From Dactylis glomerata (taxonomy: Eukaryota > Streptophyta > Magnoliopsida > Poales > Poaceae), in contig QXEO01000549.1 of the NCBI GenBank assembly GCA_007115705.1, positions 2,221,512-2,285,511 of the forward strand: 64,000 bases of DNA, written 5' to 3'. Positions 44,280 through 54,687 of this stretch are shown here, piece by piece. The notes under the pieces were generated by a model. The model made no database searches and was not told the origin of the DNA. It was given only the letters and a program-made list of their open reading frames with translations. Position numbers and translations under genes: made by a program. Every line of letters begins with the position of its first letter. Position 1 is the first letter of the stretch.

Positions 44280-46343
44280 ATGGCTACTCCTGAAAACACC
44301 AACTTGTGTGACTTTACTAGCATGAACAATAGTGATTTTATCTGCACTCCTATTGCACCACCTGCTCCTGCTGCAAACTTTTATGAGATTAAGCCTGCTT
44401 TATTGAACCTTGTTATGAAAGAGCAATTTTCTAGTGCTAGTACTGAAGATGCAGCAGCTCATCTCAACAATTTTGATGAGCTATGTGAGATGCAGAAATA
44501 TAAGGATGTTGAAAGTGATATTATTAAGCTTAAGTTGTTTCCTTTTTCTTTGAGAGGAAAAGCTAAGGATTGGTTGCTGTCTTTGACTAAGAATAGTATT
44601 GATTCATGGACTAATTGTAAGGATGCTTTTATTGGTAGATACTATCCTCCTGCTAAGATTATAGCTTTCCGTATCAATATTATGAAGTTTAGTCAGTTTG
44701 ATAATGAACATGTTGCTCAAGCTTGGGAAAGAATGAAATCTATGATAAAGAATTGTCCCACTCATGGACTGACTACTTGGATGATTGTTCAAACTTTTTA
44801 TGCAGGACTGAATTTTTCTTCGAGGAACCTACTTGATTCAGCTGCTGGAGGCACTTTTATGTCCCTTACCTTGGGCGCCGCAACCAAACTACTCGACAAC
44901 ATGATGGTAAATTACTCTGAATGGCACACCGAGAGAGCTCCACAAGGTAAGAAGGTAAATTCTGTTGAGGAAACCTCTTCCTTGAGTGATAAGATTGATG
45001 CTATTATGGCTATGCTTGCTAATGATAGGACTCATGTAGATCCTAATAATGTTCCTTTTGCCTCTTTGGTTGCTCAAGAAGAGCATGTTGATGTGAACTT
45101 TATTAGAAATAATAATTTTAACAATAATACTTATAGGAACAATTTTGCTAGTAACAATTATAGGCCGTATCCTTCTACTAATGGTAATGGTTATGGTAAT
45201 TCTTATGGTAATTCCTCCAACAACACTAGGGCCATGGCCTCTGAACTTGAAGTCATGCTCAAAGACTTCATGGTTAAACAAACTGCTTTTAATAAAACTG
45301 TTGAGGAAAAGTTAGGCAAAATTGATATTCTTGCTTCCAAAGTTGATAGCCTTGCTCATGATGTTGAACTTCTAAAATTAAAAGTGTTGCCTAATGATGT
45401 GAAAGAGAACAATGTTTTTGCTACTGCTAATGCTATTCAAGTTAGAATTGATGAAAATGTTAGATTGTTAGCAGAATTGCATGCTAGATGGGAAAGAGAG
45501 GATGAGATTGCTAGGAATATGAAAGTTTGTACTATTACCACCTCTAATGATGTTGTTCCTAATGCTAGCAATCCTCTTACTTTGATTGGTGTAGAGAAAA
45601 CTCCCACTCCTTGTGTTAAAAAGCCCAAAACTGCCAAAACTTTTTCTCAAAAGAGTGCTGAAATTTTTCGGAGTGTAGGAGATGATAGCTCTATTTCCTT
45701 TAATGATTTTGATGTTGATGGCTGCAATATATCTGAAGTTATTTTGTTCTTGCAAAAGCTTGCTTTGACTCCCAATGCTAGTTCTTTAAATGTTGCTTTT
45801 ACTAAGCATATTACCAATGCTCTCATGAAAATTAGGGATGAAAAGTTGAAGCAAAAAGCTTCTGTTCCCAAGAAGTTAGAAGATGGTTGGGAACCCATCA
45901 TTGATATGCATGTTAATGGTTTTGATTGCCAAGCTTTATGTGATCTAGGTGCTAGTATTTCTATTATGCCTAGAAAAATTTATGATATGCTTGATTTACC
46001 GCCACTTGAAAAGTGTTATTATGATGTTCCTATTGCTGATGTTGCTAAGAAGAAACCTTTGGGAAGAATTAATGATATTCTTATTGTGGTTAACAATAAC
46101 GTTGTTCTCGTTGATTTTCTTGTCATGGATGTTGAATGCAATGCTTCATGTCCTATTATTTTGGGAAGACCCTTTCTTCGAACTGTAGGTGCCATCATTG
46201 ATATGAGGGAATGCACCATCAAATATCAATTCCCACTCAAGAAAGGTATGGAACACTTCCCTAGAAAGAGAAAGAAATTAGTGTTTGACTCTATTCTTAG
46301 AGCAAATTATAAGCTTGATACTTCATCACTTGATATTACTTGA
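44280..46343 (+). CDS. Element G gag-protease polyprotein, intact (687 aa)
   Basis: I choose ATG 44280 (MATPENTNLCDF) because E and A start at the same place; an upstream in-frame ATG at 44256 is not shared. Residues 45-200 are the gag core (FPFSLRGKAKDWLLSLTK, QFDNEHVAQAWERMKSMIK). Residues about 270-320 are Asn-rich (NNNFNNNTYRNN). Residues 335-390 look coiled-coil. Residues about 540-680 are a retropepsin-like domain with DLGASISIMPRKIYDML and ILGRPFLRTVGAIID. No CCHC knuckle is visible. Gag forms the particle, and the protease would process it. No RT, RNase H or integrase follows within 2.9 kb, so mobility would need an autonomous partner such as an Athila element. It is the only unbroken long ORF in the window. 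Confidence 0.93.
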   Translation: MATPENTNLCDFTSMNNSDFICTPIAPPAPAANFYEIKPALLNLVMKEQFSSASTEDAAAHLNNFDELCEMQKYKDVESDIIKLKLFPFSLRGKAKDWLLSLTKNSIDSWTNCKDAFIGRYYPPAKIIAFRINIMKFSQFDNEHVAQAWERMKSMIKNCPTHGLTTWMIVQTFYAGLNFSSRNLLDSAAGGTFMSLTLGAATKLLDNMMVNYSEWHTERAPQGKKVNSVEETSSLSDKIDAIMAMLANDRTHVDPNNVPFASLVAQEEHVDVNFIRNNNFNNNTYRNNFASNNYRPYPSTNGNGYGNSYGNSSNNTRAMASELEVMLKDFMVKQTAFNKTVEEKLGKIDILASKVDSLAHDVELLKLKVLPNDVKENNVFATANAIQVRIDENVRLLAELHARWEREDEIARNMKVCTITTSNDVVPNASNPLTLIGVEKTPTPCVKKPKTAKTFSQKSAEIFRSVGDDSSISFNDFDVDGCNISEVILFLQKLALTPNASSLNVAFTKHITNALMKIRDEKLKQKASVPKKLEDGWEPIIDMHVNGFDCQALCDLGASISIMPRKIYDMLDLPPLEKCYYDVPIADVAKKKPLGRINDILIVVNNNVVLVDFLVMDVECNASCPIILGRPFLRTVGAIIDMRECTIKYQFPLKKGMEHFPRKRKKLVFDSILRANYKLDTSSLDIT

Positions 46344-49265
46344 TTCGCACTTTCTGCGCCTAGCTCAAAGGCGTTAAAGAAAAGCACTCTTGGGAGATAA
46401 CCCAATGTTTTTACATTCAGTTCTTTTTCTTTTATTTGAGTCTTGGAAGTTATTACTACTGTAATGACCTCTCCTTATCATTTTTATTTCGTTTTTGTGC
46501 CAAGAGAAGCCTCTAATTTGAGCGAGGTAAGATTTGGGGATGTTGCTGTCCTGAAACTGTTTTCGGTGCTGCACCGTAAAAAATTGTGAAAATTCTCTGT
46601 ATATCTTTTGGACCTGCGATTTCTTTTGCATATTCCCCAGGTTATATACAAACTTTCATTAGTTGAACACTTTTTGATTTGAGCAACAGAAAACCCTCTA
46701 AAAATTCGACCTTTGTCAGCTGTTTTGTTTTGACAGATTTCTGCCAATATTTGTGTTTGCCGCTTTATCGCTTTCTTTTTTAGTTCTTTTGATCACGGAA
46801 CTTTTGGGGAAGTTGCTACAGTAGTATGTGCTTTATATGTGGTGGTTTTAGGTTGAAACCTGAAGCAAAAAGGGTTGATTATATATTATGCTTACACTAA
46901 TATTGCTAATAGATTTGTGTTTAGTTTTGTATGAAGGAACTTTTCAAGTGTAGGGATCGGAGAGTGATGAGATGAGTTGAAGAATGGACAAAAGCTCAAG
47001 CTTGGGGATGCCCATGCATCACCCCAAGAAATATCCAAGAAGTACAAGCGTCAAAGCTTGGGGATGCCCCCGAGGCACCCCTTCTTCATCGGCAAAAATC
47101 AGGTCACCTTTCAATACGCTATATTTTTAATGCTTCATGCATTATGCGTTTTTCTTGGAGCATCAGTTGTTTTTAGTTTTCAGTTTTGTTTAGTTTAGTT
47201 TTCTGCAATAAATGGTTGGACCCCAACAAATTTCTTTTGGAGAAGTTGCCTTGCTTTTCATTTGCCAAGAACACTCCGTTTTTCACTTTATTCGTTTCAA
47301 CGAGTGTTCTTGTTTTTCTAGAACTGCGTTTAGCTTTCGATTTTTGCCTTGATTTGTGTTCAGATATTGTTATATATTTTCATCAAGGTGTATTTTTGCC
47401 TCTGATTTATATTGGTTTTCATCAAAAGACGTGTTTATAAAAACTTTGAATTGTGTTGGAAAAGAGAAAAAGCTTTATGCAAAAAAAGTGGTACAAGAAG
47501 GAGCTTGTGTAGATTGCGGCCTAGGCTTTTGCATGTCGTGCTTGATGTCTTTTTGATAGTATGCTTAGTGGTTTTGCTGTAGCATGACTTGTCTCAAATA
47601 ACTGAGATTGCTTAATGAGCCTTTGAAAGAATCATGCGTTGTTTTTATTTTTTGGAAGCATTATTTTGGTTTTCTCCTTGATGCTTTATTTGGGTTGACT
47701 TGGCGCATGCTCACACATGTTAGAATCTTACAAAGTCGCCAATAGCCTCTATGATCATTTAGTTTTTGACTTTTGATGCCATCTTATGCTTCTTTTAATG
47801 TCGCTTTGTCGCTTTGCATGATTATGACCGTTATTGCTCTCTTAGTTGGCCGCTCCCAGTATTTTGCTAGCCCTCACCTTGTACTGAGTATGAGCTCTAC
47901 TCGTGCATCCAACTCCTAAAAACCAAGTTTGCCAAAGTGTCCACCATACATACCTATTAGCAATTTGCTATTCCAAGTAAATTTGACTTGCTTTTATCTA
48001 CTCTTCAAATTAAACTCTTACCAGTGTTTTGCAAAAATTGGTCAGTAAAGCTCTCATGAACCGGAAGGCACACTTTATTTTTCTCGTTCTTAAAAATTTG
48101 ACATTGTGGTCTCTTATGTTGAGTTGTTATGCTTGCAATTTGTAAGTTGGAGACTAGCTCAGCCATGCCATCATGGGGCAAGCTTTCAACATTGTACTTC
48201 TTATTTGAGTTGATATCGTGATCTTTTGTTTATGGATACTCGCAGTGTGAAATTAATTGGGAATCTTGCGGGATCATGGAGTTTGTATATGTGTTAGAGA
48301 AATGCCTGGGCCGCCAATCTAAGCCATGCATAATTCATGGTGGAAATTTGCAGCATGCCCATAGTGGACATTCGATGACGCATCTCAAAATAAAAAGCTA
48401 TACAAATGGTAAATAAAAGAGATATCGAGGTGTTCATTGTCTGCTTGTCCTGTCATTTTGATGTGGGCTTGTTCCATGTCATCAGGCACGGAGGTACCCC
48501 GTTGGCGGTTCTCGATGATACGTGTATACTTACAATGACAAGAGCTTGCTTGGGACTCTAAGTAAAGTAGCATGAGGTTTGGGTACTCGTATTCACGGGA
48601 CACGAGGTTTTCAACTTATGATTTGTCAAGCATATGCAGCATAAGTGTTCTCGCATTAACTTTAACCATTCAAGATGCTTATGATGGGGGCACTGAGAGC
48701 TCAAAGCCAGTAAGTACCATAATTTTTGAAGGTTATAAAACTTGCAATCACTGCTTCCCTCCGCGGAGGGCCTTTCTTTTACTTTTATGTTGAGTCACCA
48801 CCTTCTACCTTTATGCACCATTAAGAGAGCATAGTTGTCATTCTGAGTATAATGTGCATTGTCCCAAAGTTTTCATTGATTGATTCATATTGATGGTTTC
48901 ACTTGTTCTCAAATTATTTGTATCTAGTCGCCCTCTTAAACTTGAAGGTGTCCTATGCATTTATGTTTTGCTCTCTCTTATTAAGGACAAGCTGAAAACC
49001 ATTCGTATGTTTTTCCTTATGATTTGAACACACTTTTGACTTTCATTGTTTCATTTTCATGATCTTTTGTTTGTGTTCATTTTCATGTTTATAACATGGT
49101 TGCTAAGTTTCTTCTATCAAGATAATGTCTTTCATGCCCATGTTTTAAGTTCTTTTGATCCCAGCTCACAACGCTTACATATATGATCAAGATTGTGTAG
49201 GTGCATGTCACCTCAAAAATTATTTCTTTTGTTATCACTTACCTACTCGAGGACGAGCAGGAGTT
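46344..49265 (+). other. Element G 3' non-coding half
   Basis: About 2.9 kb without credible ORFs, shared with A, B and E. Exact 14-mers AAGCTTGGGGATGC lie at 46998-47011 and 47054-47067, within a block starting GAATGGACAAAAGCTC. The region is AT-rich. The only shared ORF, at 48385-48603 on the minus strand (72 codons, MSREYEYPNLMLLYLESQ), shows no protein-level constraint against E. Confidence 0.8.
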
Positions 49266-49279
49266 AAGCTTGGGGATGC
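49266..49279 (+). other. Element G polypurine-tract region
   Basis: AAGCTTGGGGATGC directly abuts the 3' LTR start TGATACG at 49280, the position of the plus-strand primer. It is identical in E (24474-24487, reversed) and A (10313-10326, reversed), and has one change in B (8220-8233). Confidence 0.8.
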
Positions 49280-50583
49280 TGATACGTCTCCAACGTATCC
49301 ATAATTTTTGATGCTCCATGCTTGGAAAAAACCTAAGGACCCGATCACTTTTCCAGAACACATCGCGATCCGCCACTGCTGTCGACCCGAAGATCGGGAG
49401 GGTCCAGAAGCTCTTCCCGGCACCCTGCCGGAGAGGGGAATCGCCACCGGAGGACTTCTTCATCGCCATGCTTGCCTCCGGAGCGATGAGTGAGTAGTCT
49501 ACCTTGGACTATGGGTCCATAGCAGTAGCTAGATGGTTGTCTTCTCCACCATGTGCTTCATGTTTAGATCTCATGAGCTGCCTTACATGATTGAGATCAC
49601 CGTTATGTAATTCTACATGTTTGGTTTGTTGGGATCCGATGAATATTGGTGTTATGCTTGAGTTGAAGTACTGAAATTTATCTTATGTTATCTCTATGTT
49701 GTTTATGATCTTGCATGCTCTCCGTTGTTAGTAGCTATCTTGGCCAAGTAGTTGCTAGTGACTCCAGGAGGGGGTATTTATGCTCGATAGTGGGTTCATG
49801 CCTCTATTTAATCTGGGGGAGTGACAGAAACCTCTAAGGTTGTAGATGTGCTATTGCTACTAGGGGGAAAACAACATTCATATGCTCGAGGGTATATGCT
49901 TTGTTTACATTACACACTTTGCTTAATGCAATTATCTGTTGTTCGCAACTTAATACTTGTGGAGTTCTCGGATTGATTCGCCACAAGTGGATTATTAGTC
50001 ATAGATGCAACTGGATGGCGGTCTATGTATTTTGTTGTAATGCCCAGAGTAAATCTCATAGTGATCCTCTCTTCATATGCACGTTGTCTTTATTCTATCA
50101 ATTGCCCAACTGTAATTTGTTTACCGAGCATGTGTTATTTTATCTTATGGAGAGACACCACTAGTGAACTGTGGACCCCGGTCCTATTTCCATTATATTG
50201 CTATCACCTGTTTACTTTACTCGCACTGTTACTTTACTTGCATACTATTACTATTTTCCACTCGATACGCTCATTCCTTTGTTTACACCAAACCGGTGAG
50301 ATTGACAACCTCATCGCAAGTTGGGAGCAAAGTATTTGGTTGTGTTGTGTGCAGGTTCTGCGTTGCTATTGGTTGAAGACGAGTCAACAAGTGTCGTAAA
50401 CGGCGCCCTTGTTGGAGTGTTATTAGGCCAGTCAGCGTCACCTTCAGTTGTTTGTCTGCTCCTCTCCTGACCGACATACCTTGGTTTCTTAACTAAGGGA
50501 AAACCATGCTGCTATATTCATCATACCTTCCTCTTGGGGTTCCCAACTGGACGGTGAAAAGATATCACCACCGTACCGCATCA
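49280..50583 (+). repeat. Element G 3' LTR with promoter deletion
   Basis: It starts TGATACGTCTCCAACGTATCC. After CCATGCTTGG (49325) it jumps to AAAAACCTAAGGACCC, skipping about 345 bp (counterpart 42502-42846) that hold the TATA box. It ends ACCGTACCGCATCA at 50583. Confidence 0.9.
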
Positions 50584-51161
50584 CTAGACCACCCGATCTA
50601 TCCAGCGTGTGGATGATGTATTTCGACGTGTCTAAAGGAGTGGAAGGAGCAGGAGTCGGAGTGGTGTTGATATCACCAGAAGGAGACAAACTGAAATATG
50701 TGCTGCGGATGAGTTTTCCGCAAGCATCCAATAATGAAGCCGAATATGAAGCTCTACTACATGGTATGAGGATGGCAAAAGCTTGTGGCGCAACCCAACT
50801 CAAGATATTCGGTGACTCCAACTTGGTAGTCCAGCAAGTAATGAACCGTTGTGATGCAATAACCGACAATATGACAACATATAGGAACCAAAACTATTAC
50901 TTGGAAGGAACCTTTGATGGGTGTGAAGTATCCCACGTCAGCCGAGCAAGCAACGAGGAAGCGGATACTCTAGCAAACATAGGGTCTCAATGCCTACCAA
51001 TACCCCCAGGAGTGTTTTGGGAAGAAATAATAGAGCAATCATTCCATGGAGTTAAATCTTCGGGTACCAAAAATCAGAAACTACAGCAAGCCGAGGACTC
51101 GGGGGCTGGTCCCATACCGAAAGGAGAAGATGTGGAACCTGAAGAAGTAATGATTATATAA
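50584..51161 (+). pseudogene. Tat-2 second (archaeal-type) RNase H
   Basis: Tat-2 resumes after element G. MMYFDVSKGVEGAGVGVVLI, ASNNEAEYEALLHGMRMAKA and KIFGDSNLVVQQVMNR supply the D-E-D residues. FDGCEVSHVSRASNEEADTL follows, where the fourth acidic residue sits. The domain itself is unbroken (50607 to about 51000). A short tail runs to TAA 51159-51161. The first RNase H expected before it is missing with the G-junction deletion. It matches the Tat-1 domain in order and motif. Confidence 0.85.
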
Positions 51162-52304
51162 GTTATGTGGATGCAACCGTATCTAGCATACATGCTACAT
51201 AAAAAAACTGCCAGAGGATGTTGCCGAGGCACGACGCATAGTACGGAGGTCCAAAGCATTTGTGATAGTAAAAGGAGAATTATATAAGAAAAGCATCTCC
51301 TGGGTCCTATAAAGATGTGTCACCCCACAAGAAGGGCAAGCAATATTACATGATATTCACACAGGAATTTGTGATCACAATGCCAGCAGACGAGCAATAG
51401 CAGCCAAAGCGTTTTGTGCGGGTTTCTACTGGTTAAGAGAAGTTCAAGATGCCAAGGATATCATGAGACAATGTGAAGCATGTCAAAGATTTGCGTCCAG
51501 GCCTCATGCTCCGGCTGCTGAACTCCAGCCAATACCCTTATCTTGGCCATTTGCACAATGGGGCCTAGATATGGTAGGCAAGTTGCACAAATCTTGGCCA
51601 GGAGGACACGTCTATATGCTAGTTGTAGTTGACAAATTTACCAAATGGATAGAGGCAACCCTAGTAACAACAAAGGATTCCACGGCGGCAATAAATTTCA
51701 TCAAATCGCTTGTGTTTCATTTTGGGGTTCCTCATAGCATCATCATAGACAATGGGACAAATTTTACATCCAAGGAATTCAAGAACTACTGTGAAAGTAT
51801 GGGCATCAAACTCAACTTTGCCTCCATTGCACATCCACGGACAAATGGGCAAGTCGAAAAAGCTAATGGTCTGATATGCAGTGGCATAAAGAAAAGATTG
51901 CTGGCACCACTCGAAAAAGCCAAACACGCCTGGGTAGATGAGTTACCCTCCGTACTTTGAAGTTTATGAACAACCCCCAATGCAGCAACTCAAGAAACAC
52001 CTTTTTTCTAGTCCATGGTGCAGAAGTCGTGCTTCCAATCAAAATTACTCATGAAGCACCATGAATATCTGCTTATGATGAGACCTTGTCAACTAAAGCT
52101 TTGCAAGACAATGTCGACACACTCGTTGAAGCAAGAGATGTGGTTCTCTCAAGGACAATGCAGTATCAGCAAAATTTGAGGAATTACCATAGTTGTCAAG
52201 TACGCCCTGGATCTTTCGAGAAAGGAGACTTAGTCCTTCGACTCAAGCAAGATGGCCATGGTAAGCTAGATTCGCCATGGCTAGGGCCCTATGTTGTTAC
52301 ATAA
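51162..52304 (+). pseudogene. Tat-2 integrase
   Basis: The zinc-binding region is about 51335-51490 (HDIHTGICDHN, then CEACQRF: an HHCC pattern). The core at 51463-51960 has VVVDKFTKWIEA, IIIDNGTNFTSKEF and NGQVEKANGLICSGI, so all three DDE residues are present. A TGA at 51958-51960 and a second stop a few codons on break the frame. The C-terminal part at 52086-52304 has EARDVVLSRTMQYQQNLRNY and KGDLVLRLKQ, and ends at TAA 52302-52304. Insertion of element DNA would be its job; this copy is split. Confidence 0.88.
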
Positions 52305-52930
52305 GTAATACCCGGAGGAGCATATCGACTTAACACAAGAAGACTGGCAAAGATGAAGGGAATCCTTGGAATGCAGAACAACTTCAACGGTTCTACACAT
52401 AAAGAGTGCCGATAAGTGATTTTTCTAGCTTGCAAAATTATCGAGTTAGGACCCTCTAAACCCAGAACATGGGCCATAGGTCGGGTTTTTTGGGCCAGCC
52501 CCAAGTTTTACTTGTATACATCAAGGTTATTGACCTTACTCAATCACTCAGGGGCTCTTGTCCTCGCGTAGATATGATATATATAAAGACAAATTTGAGT
52601 TCCACTTGTATCATGGTAAACATGGACAAAATCGAGCAATCTATGAATTGATTGAACCATAAAAAGAGCTGCAGGCACAAAAATTTAGAGTAATATAGAG
52701 AATTGAAAATTGAGAATCATGGCAGTATGACAAGTTTGCCAGAAAAACCTTGGAACCATGATAGTTCCCTTGGTTCCTCAGCAAAAGAAGGATACAAGCA
52801 GCAAAAGTGATGCCCATTGCATATCATTCATACACAAGATAGATAAAGCGACAGTGTATTACACAAGAAATTACATAACGATTATTTGATTCTAATGAAA
52901 ATATATTACGGGCTCATACTTCTTCTGACA
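52305..52930. other. Tat-2 spacer between integrase and antisense ORF
   Basis: Ends of two convergent coding regions. Integrase-frame remnants (GGAYRLNTRRLAKMKG) continue to about 52400. An AGGGGCTCTTG block near 52550 is PPT-like. No other structure seen. Confidence 0.45.
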
Positions 52931-53479
52931 CTATGTCCCACTGAAGATCATCATGTCAAATTTTGCTATTCCGTAGTGATAGTTGAATAGCAAAAACTAC
53001 CCCTAATGAAGATCATAATCTTCAGCAAAGCGAGGCCAGCCGCCCCTGAAGAACATGTCCCCTTCACCATCATAGTATGCCTCTACCTCGTATGGGGGTC
53101 CTTCACTTGACACTTCTCGCAGAATGGCTTTGCGCAGCTCTCGACCATCCATGAATTCAGTAATTTTCAAAGGGACATATTGTTGCTCACGACATTGAGC
53201 ACCAGCGATTGCGAAAAAAGAAAATACAGCCCCAACAGATGGTTGTGGAGGATTGGGTTGTGCCACACTTACATCCAGAGGCTCGTTGATCTGCGTGGTA
53301 GAAGTCTTGGCCTTGTTCTTACTTCCTACTGGAGGACCACGACGGCATTTGGCTTCCATAGAGGACGAAGCCTGAGCAGTGGCCACCATAGGTTTGTTTT
53401 TTCTGTCCCGAGGACGGCCACGCCCATGCTTCTCCACCACAGCGCCGCTGTCTAGATCAATGAAGCCAGTATCAGCCAT
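52931..53479 (-). pseudogene. Tat-2 antisense ORF: AT-hook plus B3-like domain
   Basis: ATG 53479 opens a 158-codon frame to TAG 53003-53005. Residues 18-30 contain an AT-hook core (HGRGRPRDRKNK) and residues 43-55 a second, weaker one (RRGPPVGSKNK). A Thr/Gln/Pro-rich linker follows. From about residue 100, YVPLKITEFMDGRELRKAIL and FFRGGWPRFAEDYDLH recall the plant B3 DNA-binding fold. Reading past TAG 53003 and a second TAG at 52997-52999, the same frame stays open for 21 codons, with B3-like hydrophobic spacing, to TAG 52931. I therefore think the two stops truncated a longer protein. It lies 3' of integrase, opposite to pol: a Tat-type antisense ORF. The B3 assignment is inference. Confidence 0.6.
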
Positions 53480-54687
53480 GCAGGTTATTCTGGTGGATCG
53501 ATGGAAAAGCGTGATGAAACCCTAAGCAATCTAGGGAAGAAGGCGATGTGGCGGCAAAGATTAACAGTGGAAAGCTAGGGTTAAAATGAAGAGAGAAAGA
53601 CTCATATTTATAAATCACCCTTGATGGGCTTTTTGGGCCAAAGTCCAGATAGTACAGGCCCAGTATTCCAAGTGGCATTGTAACGATAAAAGCCCAAGTT
53701 AGAGTATTATAAAAAAATCCCGTACAAGGAAGGAATAAAGAAAAAAATTCAAAAGCTAACAGTGGAGGAAAGTCTATTTTGAGACTATAAAAGGCTGCAA
53801 GCATCCCCTTATAGCCTCGGGGGCTACTCCTATCGGGAGCGCTGAACGCGCTACCTGATGGTTCTTGTTTCAAAAGACAAAGAAGAGTTATAGTCTACGA
53901 GTTCCATTATAAGATTGAGGAAAATGCTATTCTTTGAGACTATACTCGAATACATATTCGACCATAGCCTCGGGGCCTACTCCCATCGGGAGCGCTGGTC
54001 GCGCACCCGATGAAGATGGAAATATCGGCTTCATAATATGAGTGAAATTATCAACTTCATCATCAATGATTACACAACAGATGATAAACCTCGCCAATTT
54101 ACTCCCATTGGGAGGGATTTGTGACTAGTTGAAGAAAACAACTTGAAGATTTCAGGCATTGAAACAGCCAAACAAGGCTCACGACAAATTTTTGATTCTC
54201 AAGCCGCGTCGTAGCGATAAAATGCTTGAATGCCATGGTCGCAAAGATCATGAAGGTAAGACCTCAGGATCCATCCTGCATGGCCTAGTAAATGCACATG
54301 AATGCGCTCTTCTAGTAAAATTTCCGTATCCATGATACTAAGAAAATCCCAGTGGACGCATTGGGTACCCTAAGAAATACTGGAATTCATGCTTCGGTAA
54401 GTCCTAAATGCGGCACAAGCTGGATTATGCTAGGTACCGAATTCGAGTCTGGGGACTTGAGTTTGAAGTAGGTAACAAGTGTTTGCTCAGCCAATTAACT
54501 GGTTTCCCGATCCGTCAGATGTACCAGGCTTATTTACCAAAATCCCCATAAGAAGTTGAAAGTATAAGAGCTTGAGGCTAAATATTGACGGAGAAGTCGA
54601 AGATTTATAAGTAATACTAAGAATGAGTTGCTCAAAGATTTGAGATTCAACCCGAATTTGTGATTCAGGTAGAATCTCGGGGGCTAC
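53480..54687 (+). other. Tat-2 3' non-coding region with PPT-like repeats
   Basis: Upstream of the antisense ATG the sequence is non-coding. CCTCGGGGGCTACTCC (53816) and CCTCGGGGCCTACTCC (53970), each followed by ATCGGGAGCGCTG, resemble the final TCTCGGGGGCTAC (54675-54687) that abuts the LTR as PPT. A third, weaker TTTACTCCCATTGGGAGGG lies near 54100. The antisense ORF promoter should lie here on the minus strand; TATAAATATGAG on that strand, near 53600-53613, is a candidate. Confidence 0.6.

Larger units (their letters stand above)
42476..50583 (+). mobile_element. Element G: non-autonomous Athila-like retrotransposon with intact gag-protease ORF
   Basis: The 5' LTR is 42476-44090 and the 3' LTR 49280-50583, with PBS, leader, one long ORF, a 2.9-kb non-coding half and a PPT. 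The left edge lacks about 15 bp of LTR (TGATACGTCTCCAAC, present at 49280), and no TSD is visible; a deletion removed this end together with Tat-2 sequence. The 3' LTR lacks about 345 bp including the TATA region. By eye the LTRs differ at about 14 of 330 sites (near 4%). Its closest relatives here are E and D. The family resembles the Sabrina/Fatima group of Triticeae from memory. Confidence 0.92.

Noticed and set aside
50025..50399. Hydrophobic 124-codon ORF starting MYFVVMPRVNLIVILSS, seen also at 43549, 23088 and 29864
   Set aside because: It lies wholly within LTRs of the D/E/G family. Repetition reflects LTR copies, and the frame length varies between them.
53003..53479. Possible host AT-hook gene
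   Set aside because: It lies between the integrase and PPT/LTR of Tat-2, on the antisense strand, as antisense ORFs of Tat elements do; an element-borne origin is more likely.
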